Assembly: GCA_002716065.1 (NCBI GenBank) | Contig: PAZE01000007.1 | Location: 1 to 54,873 of the forward strand | Direction: 5' to 3' | DNA length: 54,873 nucleotides | From: Crocinitomicaceae bacterium | GTDB lineage: Bacteria > Bacteroidota > Bacteroidia > Flavobacteriales_D > Parvicellaceae | In this document: in pieces, positions 16,088 to 24,446 of the stretch | Position numbering within the stretch: position 1 is the stretch's first letter | How the letters are laid out: each line of letters starts with the position of its first letter | Translations under genes and position numbers: made by a program | Notes under the pieces: generated by a model | The model's input: only the letters and a program-made list of their open reading frames with translations | Databases searched by the model: none | Told to the model about the DNA's origin: nothing

Positions 16088-16324
16088 TTACTTTGGCATT
16101 TTAAATTTATCCTTGATATCTTTAATTTCATCAGCGTTTTCAAATGCAGACTTTTTAATATCATTCTGAATTTCTTGAGAAGCGTCCTTAATCTGTCGCA
16201 TTCCACGTCCTAATGTTCTAGCAATTTTAGGAATACTCTTGGAACCAAAAAACAACAACACTACAATAAACACAAAAATAAGTTCACCAGCACTTATTCC
16301 ATCAAGCAGTAGAAATGTTTTCAT
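16088..16324 (-). CDS. tatA: Twin-arginine translocase TatA/TatE-type subunit
   Basis: A 78-residue protein with the TatA layout: a short periplasmic start, one membrane helix (ELIFVFIVVLLFFG, residues 14-27), the conserved hinge FFGSKSIPKIARTLGRGMRQ and an amphipathic helix with acidic and Lys-rich tail. TatA oligomers form the path for folded proteins with twin-arginine signals. TatC is not in this window. A TACATTTG element at 16337-16330 would put the transcription start almost on the ATG (16324), so the mRNA could be leaderless, but no -33 element is seen. Confidence 0.9.
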   Translation of the reverse strand: MKTFLLLDGISAGELIFVFIVVLLFFGSKSIPKIARTLGRGMRQIKDASQEIQNDIKKSAFENADEIKDIKDKFKMPK

Positions 16325-16336
16325 AAAAACAAATGT

Positions 16337-16362
16337 AAAAAAAAGCCCTCTATGAGGGCTTT
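16337..16362 (-). terminator. Rho-independent terminator after secDF
   Basis: On the minus strand a 9-bp GC-containing stem (16362-16354 with 16350-16342, AAAGCCCTC / GAGGGCTTT) with a 3-base loop runs into a T tract to 16337. It lies 10 bp past the secDF stop and separates it from tatA. Confidence 0.9.
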
Positions 16363-16371
16363 ATATTAAAA

Positions 16372-19300
16372 TTATTTCTCTTTGGAGGGCAACTGAACAA
16401 GAGACTTTGTTAAATCCACCACAGATGGGGTAGCTATACAAACTGATGAATATGTTCCAACAAGAACACCTACCATAAGAGCGAAAGAGAAGCCTTTAAT
16501 TGATTCTCCACCAAAAATAAATATGGTTAACAATACTAAAAACGTACTAAAAGAAGTATTTAATGTTCTAGAAAGTGTACTGTTTAACGCATTATTTACT
16601 ACCTCATTTTGATTTGCTCTTTTATGCAATGTAGTATACTCACGAATTCTATCAAAAACAACTACCGTATCATTAATAGAATAACCAACAACAGTTAAAA
16701 TGGCTGCAATAAAAGCCTGATCTATTTCCATTGAAAAGGGAACAAAATTATACAACAATGAAAATAAGCCTAGCACCACAAGAACATCATGAAACATGGC
16801 AACTAGTGCTCCCAAACCGAATTGCCATTTTTTAAATCTAAAAGCGATATATATAAATATAATAACCAGTGAAAATACAATTGCCAAAATAGATCCATAA
16901 ACCAATTCATCAGAAATTTGCGAATCTACTCTTCTAGATGTTTTAATGGTAAATGTTTTATCACCAGAATTATCATTTTCAGAGTTAGCGTATCCCAAAC
17001 CAGCGAAAGCTGATGTAATGGCATCATCTACCATTTCACTAGCAGTTTTTTCAGCATCTTGAGCAGGAACATAATCATTCAAATATTTAGTAGTAATTTC
17101 TAATGTAAATGAATTGTCAACTGTTTTTATTTCAGGGAAAACCTTCATACTATCGGCATCCATAGTCAACGAAGCATCTGCAATTGCATTTACAACATCC
17201 TTCTTATTGGGAGCTTCAGAAAACTCAACCCTGTATGTTCTACCACCAGTAAATTCTACACCACCATCTAGCCCCCTCATAAACAAAGAAGTAATTCCAG
17301 CAATGACAATCAATGAAGAAATTGTGTAATAAAATTTTCTTTTAGACAAAAACTGAATTGAAGTATTTGAAAATAATCCTTCAGTTATTTTATTTGAAAA
17401 TGATAAGTCCCACTTACTATCTAACATAAAGGTGAAAATAAGTCGAGTGATAAATATAGCACTAAACAAAGAAGTAAATACACCAACAATTAGTGTGGTA
17501 GCAAAACCTTGAATTGGACCAGAACCAAAATAAGCTAATACTACTGCAGTTAATAAAGAAGTAATATTCGCATCTATGATAGCAGAATACGCATGCTTAT
17601 AACCGTCCTGTATTGCTAATTTTATTCCTTTACCTTTTCTTAATTCCTCACGAACTCTTTCATAAATAAGCACATTGGCATCAACAGACATACCAATAGT
17701 AAGTACTAAACCAGCAATACCGGGAAGTGTCAATGCAGCACCCATAGAAGCTAACGTACCTACAATAAAGAATATGTTGGCAATTAACGCAACATTGGCA
17801 ACTAAACCAGCTTTGTTGTAATAAAAAATCATATAGATTAAGACCAACCCAAATGCAAAAACAAATGACCATAGTCCTGAAGAAATGTTTTCCTTACCTA
17901 AAGAAGGACCAACAATAGCCTCATCCACAATAACAGCAGGAGCAGGAAGAGAACCAGCTTTTAGAATGTTTGCTAAATCTTGTGCTTCCTCAATAGTTTC
18001 AAAACCACCAGAAATTTCAGTATTTCCACCTGCAATTTTTGTTCTAATATAGGGGGCTGAATAAATTTGATTATCTAAAACAACAGCAATAAGTTTACCT
18101 GTTTTTTCACCAGTCCAATCTTCCCATATATTGGCAGCTCGCGACTTAAATAACAAAAACACCGCAGGGTTACTCATCTGATCAAAACTCTGTTCAGCCA
18201 ATTTAATATCTTCACCATCAAGCTTTGGTTTACCAGAGCTAGGCACCTCAACAGCCATTAAGGCATATCCTTCTATTTTCTCATTACCAAAGTTGTACTC
18301 TTCAGACTTATTCATCCAAAGAAATTTCACTTTTTTCAAAGGAAAAATGTTTTTTGCTTCCGCACCCCTTAGCATAGCATTAACCTTTGCTGTATCTGCA
18401 CTTTTAGCTACACCAATATATGGACTATTGTTTGAGTGAATAAAATATAAACTGCCATCAAGTAATGGTTTTTGAAGCTTAGTAGAATCAAGTAGTGCCA
18501 ATTCCATTTCCCTAGCAAGTACTAAAGAGTCATAAACAGCTTTATCAGCGTAATATACTTCTTGTTCAGTTTCTGATAATAAAGCAACAGAATCCTCAGG
18601 AATCTCAGTAAAATCTGAATCAATGGCTAGATCCTCATCCAACTCATTTGATTTTCTTTTCTTTATAGCCTTATCCAGCTCTAAAAAAGAATTGGTCCAA
18701 TCTTTATGAGCTCCATCCCAAAACTCTAAACTTGCCGTAGATTGCAATAATTTACGAATTCGATTTTTATCTTTCGCTCCAGGCAATTCAATTTGCAACC
18801 TTCCTGAAATTGGATTTCGCTGAATGTTTGGCTGACTAACACCAAACTTATTGATTCTCGATTCAATAATTCGTTGTGTTTTATCAATAGCATTACTACT
18901 TAATGTCTTAAGCTCCTCAATAATTTGGTCATTGTTCCAATCAATTTTAAATAAATCCTTATTTGCTGAATTAAAATAAGACATTGATGGGTTTTCAGGG
19001 TTAATGGCTTTAAAATGGGCATAAAATAAACCGATGAAATCATCAGCAGCAGCTTCGCCAAATGATCTACCACTTTTAAAATCTTCTAAAGCAGCTTGAA
19101 AAGGCTCCTTGAAAGATGGATTCTGTGGATTGCCAGCTAAATTTCGAACCAAATCTGAAATAGAAACCTCCAAGGTTACAGACATTCCTCCTTGAAGATC
19201 TAATCCCAATCCCAGTTGCTGGTCTTTACACTTTTGATAAGAAATTCCTAGTACAGGATAAGCTTCGTCTTCACCATGATCAGCTAAGTATTTTTGTTCA

Positions 19301-19542
19301 TAATCAGCCTGTACCTTAAGCTTTGCTTTTTCTGAAACAGATGAATCTGTGTACAATTGAACAACTTCATTATCGATAACGGCCTCTTCAGCTTCTGAGT
19401 TAATTAATGAATTGTATTTTTCTACTCCGTAGTCTTTGGCTGCTTTTTCTATTCCACTTGTTGCCCAAGAAAAAGACAACTGATATATACAAGCAAGTAC
19501 TAACAATATGGTTAATACCCATATAAATCCTTTGTTACGCAT
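16372..19542 (-). CDS. secDF: Fused protein translocase subunits SecD-SecF
   Basis: A 1056-residue fusion of SecD and SecF, a form usual in Bacteroidota. It uses proton flow to help Sec export and possibly lipoprotein and T9SS precursor flow into the periplasm. The SecD part has an N-terminal helix (residues 8-25), LGLDLQGGMSVTLEV, DKTQRIIESRINKFGVSQPN in the first periplasmic domain, and the transport helix Asp in GMSVDANVLIYERVREE (near 617). The SecF part starts near 737 and has DGGVEFTGGRTYRVEF and VVGYSINDTVVVFDRIREYT. A low-complexity charged stretch lies at about residues 280-350 inside the SecD periplasmic domain. Its own promoter and terminator mark a single-gene unit. Confidence 0.96.
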   Translation of the reverse strand: MRNKGFIWVLTILLVLACIYQLSFSWATSGIEKAAKDYGVEKYNSLINSEAEEAVIDNEVVQLYTDSSVSEKAKLKVQADYEQKYLADHGEDEAYPVLGISYQKCKDQQLGLGLDLQGGMSVTLEVSISDLVRNLAGNPQNPSFKEPFQAALEDFKSGRSFGEAAADDFIGLFYAHFKAINPENPSMSYFNSANKDLFKIDWNNDQIIEELKTLSSNAIDKTQRIIESRINKFGVSQPNIQRNPISGRLQIELPGAKDKNRIRKLLQSTASLEFWDGAHKDWTNSFLELDKAIKKRKSNELDEDLAIDSDFTEIPEDSVALLSETEQEVYYADKAVYDSLVLAREMELALLDSTKLQKPLLDGSLYFIHSNNSPYIGVAKSADTAKVNAMLRGAEAKNIFPLKKVKFLWMNKSEEYNFGNEKIEGYALMAVEVPSSGKPKLDGEDIKLAEQSFDQMSNPAVFLLFKSRAANIWEDWTGEKTGKLIAVVLDNQIYSAPYIRTKIAGGNTEISGGFETIEEAQDLANILKAGSLPAPAVIVDEAIVGPSLGKENISSGLWSFVFAFGLVLIYMIFYYNKAGLVANVALIANIFFIVGTLASMGAALTLPGIAGLVLTIGMSVDANVLIYERVREELRKGKGIKLAIQDGYKHAYSAIIDANITSLLTAVVLAYFGSGPIQGFATTLIVGVFTSLFSAIFITRLIFTFMLDSKWDLSFSNKITEGLFSNTSIQFLSKRKFYYTISSLIVIAGITSLFMRGLDGGVEFTGGRTYRVEFSEAPNKKDVVNAIADASLTMDADSMKVFPEIKTVDNSFTLEITTKYLNDYVPAQDAEKTASEMVDDAITSAFAGLGYANSENDNSGDKTFTIKTSRRVDSQISDELVYGSILAIVFSLVIIFIYIAFRFKKWQFGLGALVAMFHDVLVVLGLFSLLYNFVPFSMEIDQAFIAAILTVVGYSINDTVVVFDRIREYTTLHKRANQNEVVNNALNSTLSRTLNTSFSTFLVLLTIFIFGGESIKGFSFALMVGVLVGTYSSVCIATPSVVDLTKSLVQLPSKEK

Positions 19543-19576
19543 TGAACTATATTAAAATTTAACAAAATTAGGGCAG

Positions 19577-19607
19577 CAAATATAGAATTTCATCTCATTA
19601 TAAACAA
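19577..19607 (-). promoter_or_regulatory. secDF promoter (Bacteroidota type)
   Basis: On the minus strand TTG (19607-19605) and TATATTTG (19584-19577) are spaced by 20 bp and match the -33 and TAnnTTTG -7 elements. The leader would be about 28 bases. It is a housekeeping-type promoter, unlike the divergent plus-strand site at 19656-19681. Confidence 0.7.
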
Positions 19608-19655
19608 CATTATTTCAAGTTGTTATAATTTATTAGTGGATTGCTCTATTTTGGA

Positions 19656-19681
19656 GCAACTTAAACACTCTATTAGCCGTC
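19656..19681 (+). promoter_or_regulatory. Candidate ECF-sigma promoter, site A (FG-GAP operon)
   Basis: GCAACTT (19656-19662) and CGTC (19678-19681) are separated by 15 bp, with TATAAA following. This is the AAC / CGTC layout of ECF sigma promoters. It is one of three such sites in the window (with 23831-23855 and 38280-38305), all intergenic and on the strand of the gene they precede. The start codon of the FG-GAP gene is 38 bp beyond the CGTC. No direct test exists here; the call rests on shared sequence, spacing and position. Confidence 0.6.
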
Positions 19682-19718
19682 TATAAATAGTTAAGCATAA
19701 AAATTAAAAAACCACATT

Positions 19719-21932
19719 TTGAAACAACTCACTTTAATATTTGCTTTAATAACAGCTTTAATCAATTATGGCCAAAATTCTTTTTTCAAAAGAGTAGACA
19801 CTATAAGTGTTGTAAATTTTGGAGATACCTTAACAGCTCCTTGGGTTGGCGGGATAAATGCAGCTCAATTTTCTACAATTGATTTAAACAATGACAACCA
19901 GGAAGATCTTTTTATTTTTGACAGAACAGGAAATAAAATAATTACGTATATAAATTCCAATGGAAAATACATCTACAATTCTGCTTATGAAAACTTGTTT
20001 CCTGATTTAAACTATTGGGTTCTTCTAAGAGATTTTGACAATGATGGTAAAAAAGATATTTTTTCCTATGTATCTGGGGGAATTGGTGTCTGGAAAAATA
20101 AAAGTAGCGCTAACGAACTATCTTTTGAAAAAATAACGGACCCTTATTTAACTTCCTATCAGTTTGGAAATATGACAAACTTATTTGTTTCTAAGGTAGA
20201 CATTCCAGACATTAATGATATTGACGGAGACGGAGATTTGGATGTGTTAACTTTTGGTGTTTTAGGAAATAGATTGGAATATCATCAAAATTTTTCTGTT
20301 GAAAATGGGTATTCCAGTGATAGTCTTATTTATGAAATTAAAAATGCTTGCTGGGGACATTTTCTAGAAACGGGGTTTAACACCAACACTTGTATTCTAT
20401 TTGATACATGTGGGAACAACGTTGCCAACCCTCACTTACCAATTATTAATGCTGAAAAACATACAGAACCTGCTTCAAAACATGCTGGGTCCACTGTGTT
20501 ATCAATTGATTTAAACAACGACAATGTGAAAGACTTAATACTTGGAGATGTATCATTTAGTAATGTTGTCGCTTTATACAATGACAATTCTGGTGTAAAT
20601 GCCAACACTTCATTTATTAGTCAAGATACTGTATTCCCATCCAACACCGTACCTGTTGACATACATGTATACCCAGGAGCGTTTTACGAGGACATAAATC
20701 TTGATGGAACAAAAGATTTAATTGTAAGCCCTAATAGCGACAACGAAACAGAAAATAAAGAAAGCGTTTGGTATTATCAAAACTTTGGAACCAACACCCT
20801 TCCTTCTTTCAATTTGATAGCTAAAAACGAATTTCAAAATGAAATGATTGAGGTTGGGAAATCCTCTCACCCTGTCTTCTTTGATTACAACAACGATGGT
20901 TTAATGGATTTTTTTGTTGCCAACTTTGGTGAATTTAACCTTAACACTTCCAACAATTATATAAGCTCCATTTCACTTTATGAAAATACGGGTACCATAA
21001 TTGCTCCAAAATTTGATTTAATAACTAATGATTTTCAAAATATTTCATCTTTAAATATTGAAAAAGGGCTTTATCCGTGTTTTGCTGATTTAGATAACGA
21101 TGGAGACAACGACATGCTGTTAGGAGATTTTTCTGGACACCTTCATTATTTTGAAAACACCTCATCCTCACTTTCTTCTTTTAATCTTATATTAATGAAT
21201 CCTCAACTACAAGACAATGACGGCAATGTTATTGACATAGGTGATGCAGCAATTCCAGAATTGTATGATTTAGATAATGATGGCGATTTAGATCTTATTG
21301 TTGGAGAAGCACTTGGCACTATAAATTATTTTGAAAATATTGGCACTACATCTTCACCCCTATTTAGATTAATTTCTGAAGAATTTGGCAATATTGATGT
21401 TAAAGAATGGTGGAACTTTTATGGATTTAGCATACCTAAATTTTTTAGAAACCAACAAAATGAATTGGAATTGTATGTTGGTGCTGAAAGTGGATACATA
21501 TTAAAATATGGAAATATTGAAAACAATCTCAGTGGAACATTTAATCTTTTAGATACTCTTCTAGAAACTAATATTGGACCTAATGCATCTCCCTCATTTT
21601 CATATTTAAATGGAGATACTATTGTTGATCTAATTTTAGGTAATGAAAGAGGAGGTGTATGCCTTTTTCTGGGAACAACAGAAAATCCACTTTCAATTTC
21701 AGCTTTTAACGCACCAACAAAACTAAAATTGTTCCCAAACCCTTGCTCATCAGTATTATCGATTCCATTATCCAACTCTTTTAACTACAGCATATACAAC
21801 ACAATTGGACAAAAAGTGCTGTCTGGAAATGGCAATGGTGAAATTAATGTATCTCAATTAAAAAGAGGCATTTACATTATCCAAATTGAAGATAATTTTA
21901 ATAACTTTATTTCTAGGTTTATTAAAAATTAA
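19719..21932 (+). CDS. Secreted FG-GAP/VCBS repeat protein with T9SS type A sorting domain
   Basis: A 737-residue surface or secreted protein. The start is TTG at 19719, because no ATG precedes the signal peptide (KQLTLIFALITALINYGQ). It holds at least seven FG-GAP/VCBS strands with Ca2+-binding Asp-rich loops, for example DFDNDGKKDIF, DIDGDGDLDVLTFG, DLDNDGDNDMLLGD and DLDNDGDLDLIVGE, which suggest an integrin-like beta propeller. The C-terminal 70 residues (from LKLFPNPCSS, near 668) are a T9SS type A sorting domain with KRGIYIIQI. It is first in an operon with a lipoprotein gene 3 bp on and a DCC-family gene after that. A candidate ECF promoter precedes it. The ligand or function is unknown. 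Confidence 0.88.
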   Translation: MKQLTLIFALITALINYGQNSFFKRVDTISVVNFGDTLTAPWVGGINAAQFSTIDLNNDNQEDLFIFDRTGNKIITYINSNGKYIYNSAYENLFPDLNYWVLLRDFDNDGKKDIFSYVSGGIGVWKNKSSANELSFEKITDPYLTSYQFGNMTNLFVSKVDIPDINDIDGDGDLDVLTFGVLGNRLEYHQNFSVENGYSSDSLIYEIKNACWGHFLETGFNTNTCILFDTCGNNVANPHLPIINAEKHTEPASKHAGSTVLSIDLNNDNVKDLILGDVSFSNVVALYNDNSGVNANTSFISQDTVFPSNTVPVDIHVYPGAFYEDINLDGTKDLIVSPNSDNETENKESVWYYQNFGTNTLPSFNLIAKNEFQNEMIEVGKSSHPVFFDYNNDGLMDFFVANFGEFNLNTSNNYISSISLYENTGTIIAPKFDLITNDFQNISSLNIEKGLYPCFADLDNDGDNDMLLGDFSGHLHYFENTSSSLSSFNLILMNPQLQDNDGNVIDIGDAAIPELYDLDNDGDLDLIVGEALGTINYFENIGTTSSPLFRLISEEFGNIDVKEWWNFYGFSIPKFFRNQQNELELYVGAESGYILKYGNIENNLSGTFNLLDTLLETNIGPNASPSFSYLNGDTIVDLILGNERGGVCLFLGTTENPLSISAFNAPTKLKLFPNPCSSVLSIPLSNSFNYSIYNTIGQKVLSGNGNGEINVSQLKRGIYIIQIEDNFNNFISRFIKN

Positions 21933-21935
21933 CTC

Positions 21936-22331
21936 ATGTTTTCTCCCCTCAAAGGATTTCTTTTAGTTTGTCTTGGAATATTTATTATATCGTGCTCTAA
22001 AACTGCTGGCCCCAATGGAAAAGCGACAGTACATGTTCATCTAATTAAAACGCTAAACAATAACTTTGCTATGAATCTTGCCAATACTAATGTTATGGTT
22101 AATTACAATAGCTCTTCCTTCCCAGGAACTACAGCTTCAGGAGACAACAATGTTCAAACCAATGAAAACGGGTTAGCTGAATTCAATAATCTCAAAAGAG
22201 GAGATTATTATTTTTTTGTAATCTCATCTATCAATGATACTTTATTTTCTGGTGGACAACACGTTTGTATTGAAAGCAGAAAAGGAGAACAACACATTGT
22301 AATTGATATTGGTGAAGAAAATCCGTATTAA
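21936..22331 (+). CDS. Small lipoprotein, function unknown
   Basis: A 131-residue protein. Residues 1-20 are a lipoprotein signal with lipobox IISC (FLLVCLGIFIISC), so Cys20 is the likely lipid site. The mature part is beta-rich and has a carboxypeptidase-regulatory-like pattern (ATVHVHLIKTL, NENGLAEFNNLKRGDYYFFV), as seen in many Bacteroidota surface lipoproteins. It starts 3 bp after the FG-GAP gene, which suggests that the two proteins work at the same surface. Its stop overlaps the first base of the DCC-family gene. No closer family is recognised. Confidence 0.75.
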   Translation: MFSPLKGFLLVCLGIFIISCSKTAGPNGKATVHVHLIKTLNNNFAMNLANTNVMVNYNSSSFPGTTASGDNNVQTNENGLAEFNNLKRGDYYFFVISSINDTLFSGGQHVCIESRKGEQHIVIDIGEENPY

Positions 22332-22732
22332 TCGACAAAACATCTAACATATTAATTTTTGATGATGATTGTATTTTTTGCAATCAAGCAGTAAAATTTA
22401 TTTTAGAAAACGATCGATCAAAATCCATTTATTTCACTGGATCAAGTTCAAAAAAAGCTATTGAATTGATTAACAAGTACCAACTTAAAGGGGTGCCTAA
22501 TGAAACAATCATATTAATATCAAATAATAAGGTTTATCTTTTTTCAGATGCTGTCCTAAAAACAGCTCAACTAATGAAGGGACTATTTCCATTATTAATT
22601 CTAACAAAAATTATTCCCTTGTTTATTCGTAACTTTATATATAAAGCTATTGCCAAAAGACGAAAAAGACTATTGAAAAACAATTGTGATATTTCTAAAG
22701 AATATTCCAATCACCCTAGAATTATAACCTAA
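22331..22732 (+). CDS. DCC-family (DUF393) thiol-disulfide protein with a non-standard start
   Basis: The first ATG/GTG/TTG in this frame gives only 88 residues from 22466, but homologous sequence extends upstream. From 22331 the frame reads IDKTSNILIFDDDCIFCNQAVKF in two pieces: NILIFDDDC then IFCNQAVKF. It thus includes the DxxCxxC motif that names the DCC family. An in-frame TGA at 22313 and the absence of any ATG, GTG or TTG between it and the motif leave ATC (22331, overlapping the TAA of the lipoprotein gene by one base), ATA or ATT as start. From ATC the length is 133 residues, right for the family. A sequencing error in the start codon is the alternative. A bidirectional terminator follows. 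Confidence 0.75.
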   Translation: MDKTSNILIFDDDCIFCNQAVKFILENDRSKSIYFTGSSSKKAIELINKYQLKGVPNETIILISNNKVYLFSDAVLKTAQLMKGLFPLLILTKIIPLFIRNFIYKAIAKRRKRLLKNNCDISKEYSNHPRIIT

Positions 22733-22754
22733 AAAGGAGCCGGGGCTCCTTTTT
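22731..22754. terminator. Bidirectional terminator between the DCC gene and mdh
   Basis: AAAAAGGAGC (22731-22740) and GCTCCTTTTT (22745-22754) form a 10-bp stem with a 4-base loop. Flanking A and T runs serve both strands. It stands between convergent genes and overlaps the stop codon of the DCC gene. Confidence 0.9.
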
Positions 22755-22775
22755 TAACAAAAAACAGAAACTTTT

Positions 22776-23705
22776 TTAAAGAGAACTTAAAGCGTCATTC
22801 ATTTTGCTAACCGCCTGAGCACTTTTAGCAAACAACTCTTTTTCATTTTCGTTAAGCTGGACATCAATAATGTTTTCCCATCCATTTTTCCCCACTACAA
22901 CTGGCACACCTATACATATATCAGACTCTCCATATTCCCCCTCTAATAATACAGAGCAAGGAATAATTCTCTTTTGATCATTTAAAATACTATCTACTAA
23001 ATAAGAAACAGCAGCTCCAGGAGCATACCATGCTGAAGTTCCCAGCATTCCAGTTAATGTTTTCCCCCCAACCATAGTAGCTGCAGCAACATCATTTAAT
23101 TTATCAGCAGATAAAAAATCACTAACAGGCAAACCATTATAAGTTGCCAATCTAGTTAAAGGAATCATTGTAGTATCTCCATGTCCACCAATTACCATAC
23201 CATGAATATCACTTGAAGGCTTTTGTAAAGCAATAGATAAATACGTCTTAAATCTTGCACTATCTAATGCACCTCCCATTCCAATAATTCTATTTTTTGG
23301 TAATCCACTTTCCTTAAGAGCTAGGTAAGTCATTGTATCCATTGGATTTGAAACAATAACAATTATTGCATTTGGAGAGTGTTGTAAAATATTTTCAGTT
23401 ACTGATTTTACTATTCCTGCATTAACACCAATCAACTCTTCTCTAGTCATTCCAGGTTTTCTTGGGACTCCACTTGTAATAACAACCACGTCACTATTTG
23501 CAGTCTTCTTATAGTCATTAGTACTACCGATAATTTTCGTGTTAAACCCTAAAAGAGTAGAAGTTTGTGTCATATCTAGAGCTTTACCTTCAGCATAATT
23601 TTCTCTGATATCCAATAAAACCACTTCACTTGCAATTCTTTTGTATGCAATAGCATCAGCACAGGTAGATCCAACGTTACCTGCTCCTACAATAGTTACT
23701 TTCAT
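22776..23705 (-). CDS. mdh: Malate dehydrogenase
   Basis: The open frame extends to 23885, but the protein begins with MKVTIVGAGNVGST at 23705, so the 60-residue extension is rejected. The resulting 309 residues are the normal length of the LDH-like MDH type. It converts malate to oxaloacetate with NAD+ in the TCA cycle. Motifs are the NAD site GAGNVGS, substrate Arg residues in GVPRKPGMTREEL, VSNPMDTMTYLAL, and the catalytic His in GGHGDTTMIP. It is the only minus-strand gene inside the surface-protein island. A TACTTTCG sequence (23731-23724) is a near match to a -7 element. Confidence 0.96.
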   Translation of the reverse strand: MKVTIVGAGNVGSTCADAIAYKRIASEVVLLDIRENYAEGKALDMTQTSTLLGFNTKIIGSTNDYKKTANSDVVVITSGVPRKPGMTREELIGVNAGIVKSVTENILQHSPNAIIVIVSNPMDTMTYLALKESGLPKNRIIGMGGALDSARFKTYLSIALQKPSSDIHGMVIGGHGDTTMIPLTRLATYNGLPVSDFLSADKLNDVAAATMVGGKTLTGMLGTSAWYAPGAAVSYLVDSILNDQKRIIPCSVLLEGEYGESDICIGVPVVVGKNGWENIIDVQLNENEKELFAKSAQAVSKMNDALSSL

Positions 23706-23830
23706 GTTTTTTATTTTTTTTTGCGAAAGTAAAAATTCAAATTCTTCTATCCTATTTTTAGGTTTTAAATATTCTAATATTATTTTAGTACGAGAGTTTG
23801 AGCTTAAAGAAAATTTTTCTTTAGGACTCG

Positions 23831-23855
23831 GCAACTTATCAATAGTGCTAACGTC
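23831..23855 (+). promoter_or_regulatory. Candidate ECF-sigma promoter, site B (autoregulatory)
   Basis: GCAACTT (23831-23837) and CGTC (23852-23855) are separated by 14 bp; a G at 23830 extends the -35 to GGCAACTT. The ATG of the ECF sigma gene follows 15 bp after the CGTC, giving a leader of only about 9 bases. Self-transcription is the usual behaviour of ECF sigma factors. The site shares its elements with sites 19656-19681 and 38280-38305. Confidence 0.65.
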
Positions 23856-23870
23856 ATCTATACAACAACA

Positions 23871-24446
23871 ATGAAACTGTCTCAAAGAGAGCTTGAAAAA
23901 ATAGTTAAAAAATGTAAGAGGCGAGATCGTTTAAGTCAACGTAAAATATATGAACTGTTTTATGTTAAAATGATGTCAGTTTGTTACAGGTACGCTAGAG
24001 ATGAGGATGAAGCTAAAGACATTTTGCAAGATGGTTTTATAAAAGTTTTTGAAAAAATTGACAACTATAGCTTTGAAGGCTCGTTTGAAGGCTGGATGAG
24101 AAGAATTATTGTGAATACCGCTATTGACACATACCGTAAAAGAAAAAGGGAATTATCTCAAAACGAAGAACTCTACAAAAACACCTACAAGGAGTTTAAC
24201 GAATATGATGATACTGATTATAATCCTTATGAATCTATTTCCATAAAGGATGTTGTTGGTGCAATGCAACTTTTGTCTCCTGCTTATCGGGCCGTTTTCA
24301 ACCTATACATAATGGAAGGCATGACACATAAAGAAATTGCAGCTTCGTTGGAAATAAGTGAAGGCACTTCAAAATCGAATTTGGCCAAAGCAAAGGCCAA
24401 CGTTAAAAAAATGTTAAGTGAAAAGTTAAATAAGAGTTATGAATAA
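23871..24446 (+). CDS. ECF-type RNA polymerase sigma factor
   Basis: A 191-residue sigma-70 family protein with only regions 2 and 4. Region 2 (about 20-95) has YRYARDEDEAKDILQDGFIK and FEGWMRRIIVNTAIDTYRKR. Region 4 (about 130-185) has LSPAYRAVFNLYIMEGMTH and EIAASLEISEGTSKSNLAKA, a helix-turn-helix for the -35 element. It resembles the ECF group common in Bacteroidota, which includes SigP, the sigma factor of T9SS genes in P. gingivalis; orthology is not claimed. Its last eight bases overlap the next gene, which encodes a membrane protein. A matching AAC/CGTC promoter lies just upstream, suggesting self-activation. Confidence 0.95.
   Translation: MKLSQRELEKIVKKCKRRDRLSQRKIYELFYVKMMSVCYRYARDEDEAKDILQDGFIKVFEKIDNYSFEGSFEGWMRRIIVNTAIDTYRKRKRELSQNEELYKNTYKEFNEYDDTDYNPYESISIKDVVGAMQLLSPAYRAVFNLYIMEGMTHKEIAASLEISEGTSKSNLAKAKANVKKMLSEKLNKSYE

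Noticed and set aside
23706-23885. 60-codon N-terminal extension of the mdh frame
   Set aside because: MDH proteins begin at the Rossmann strand (MKVTIVGAG, 23705). The extension is low in similarity to anything and overlaps the sigma-factor promoter.
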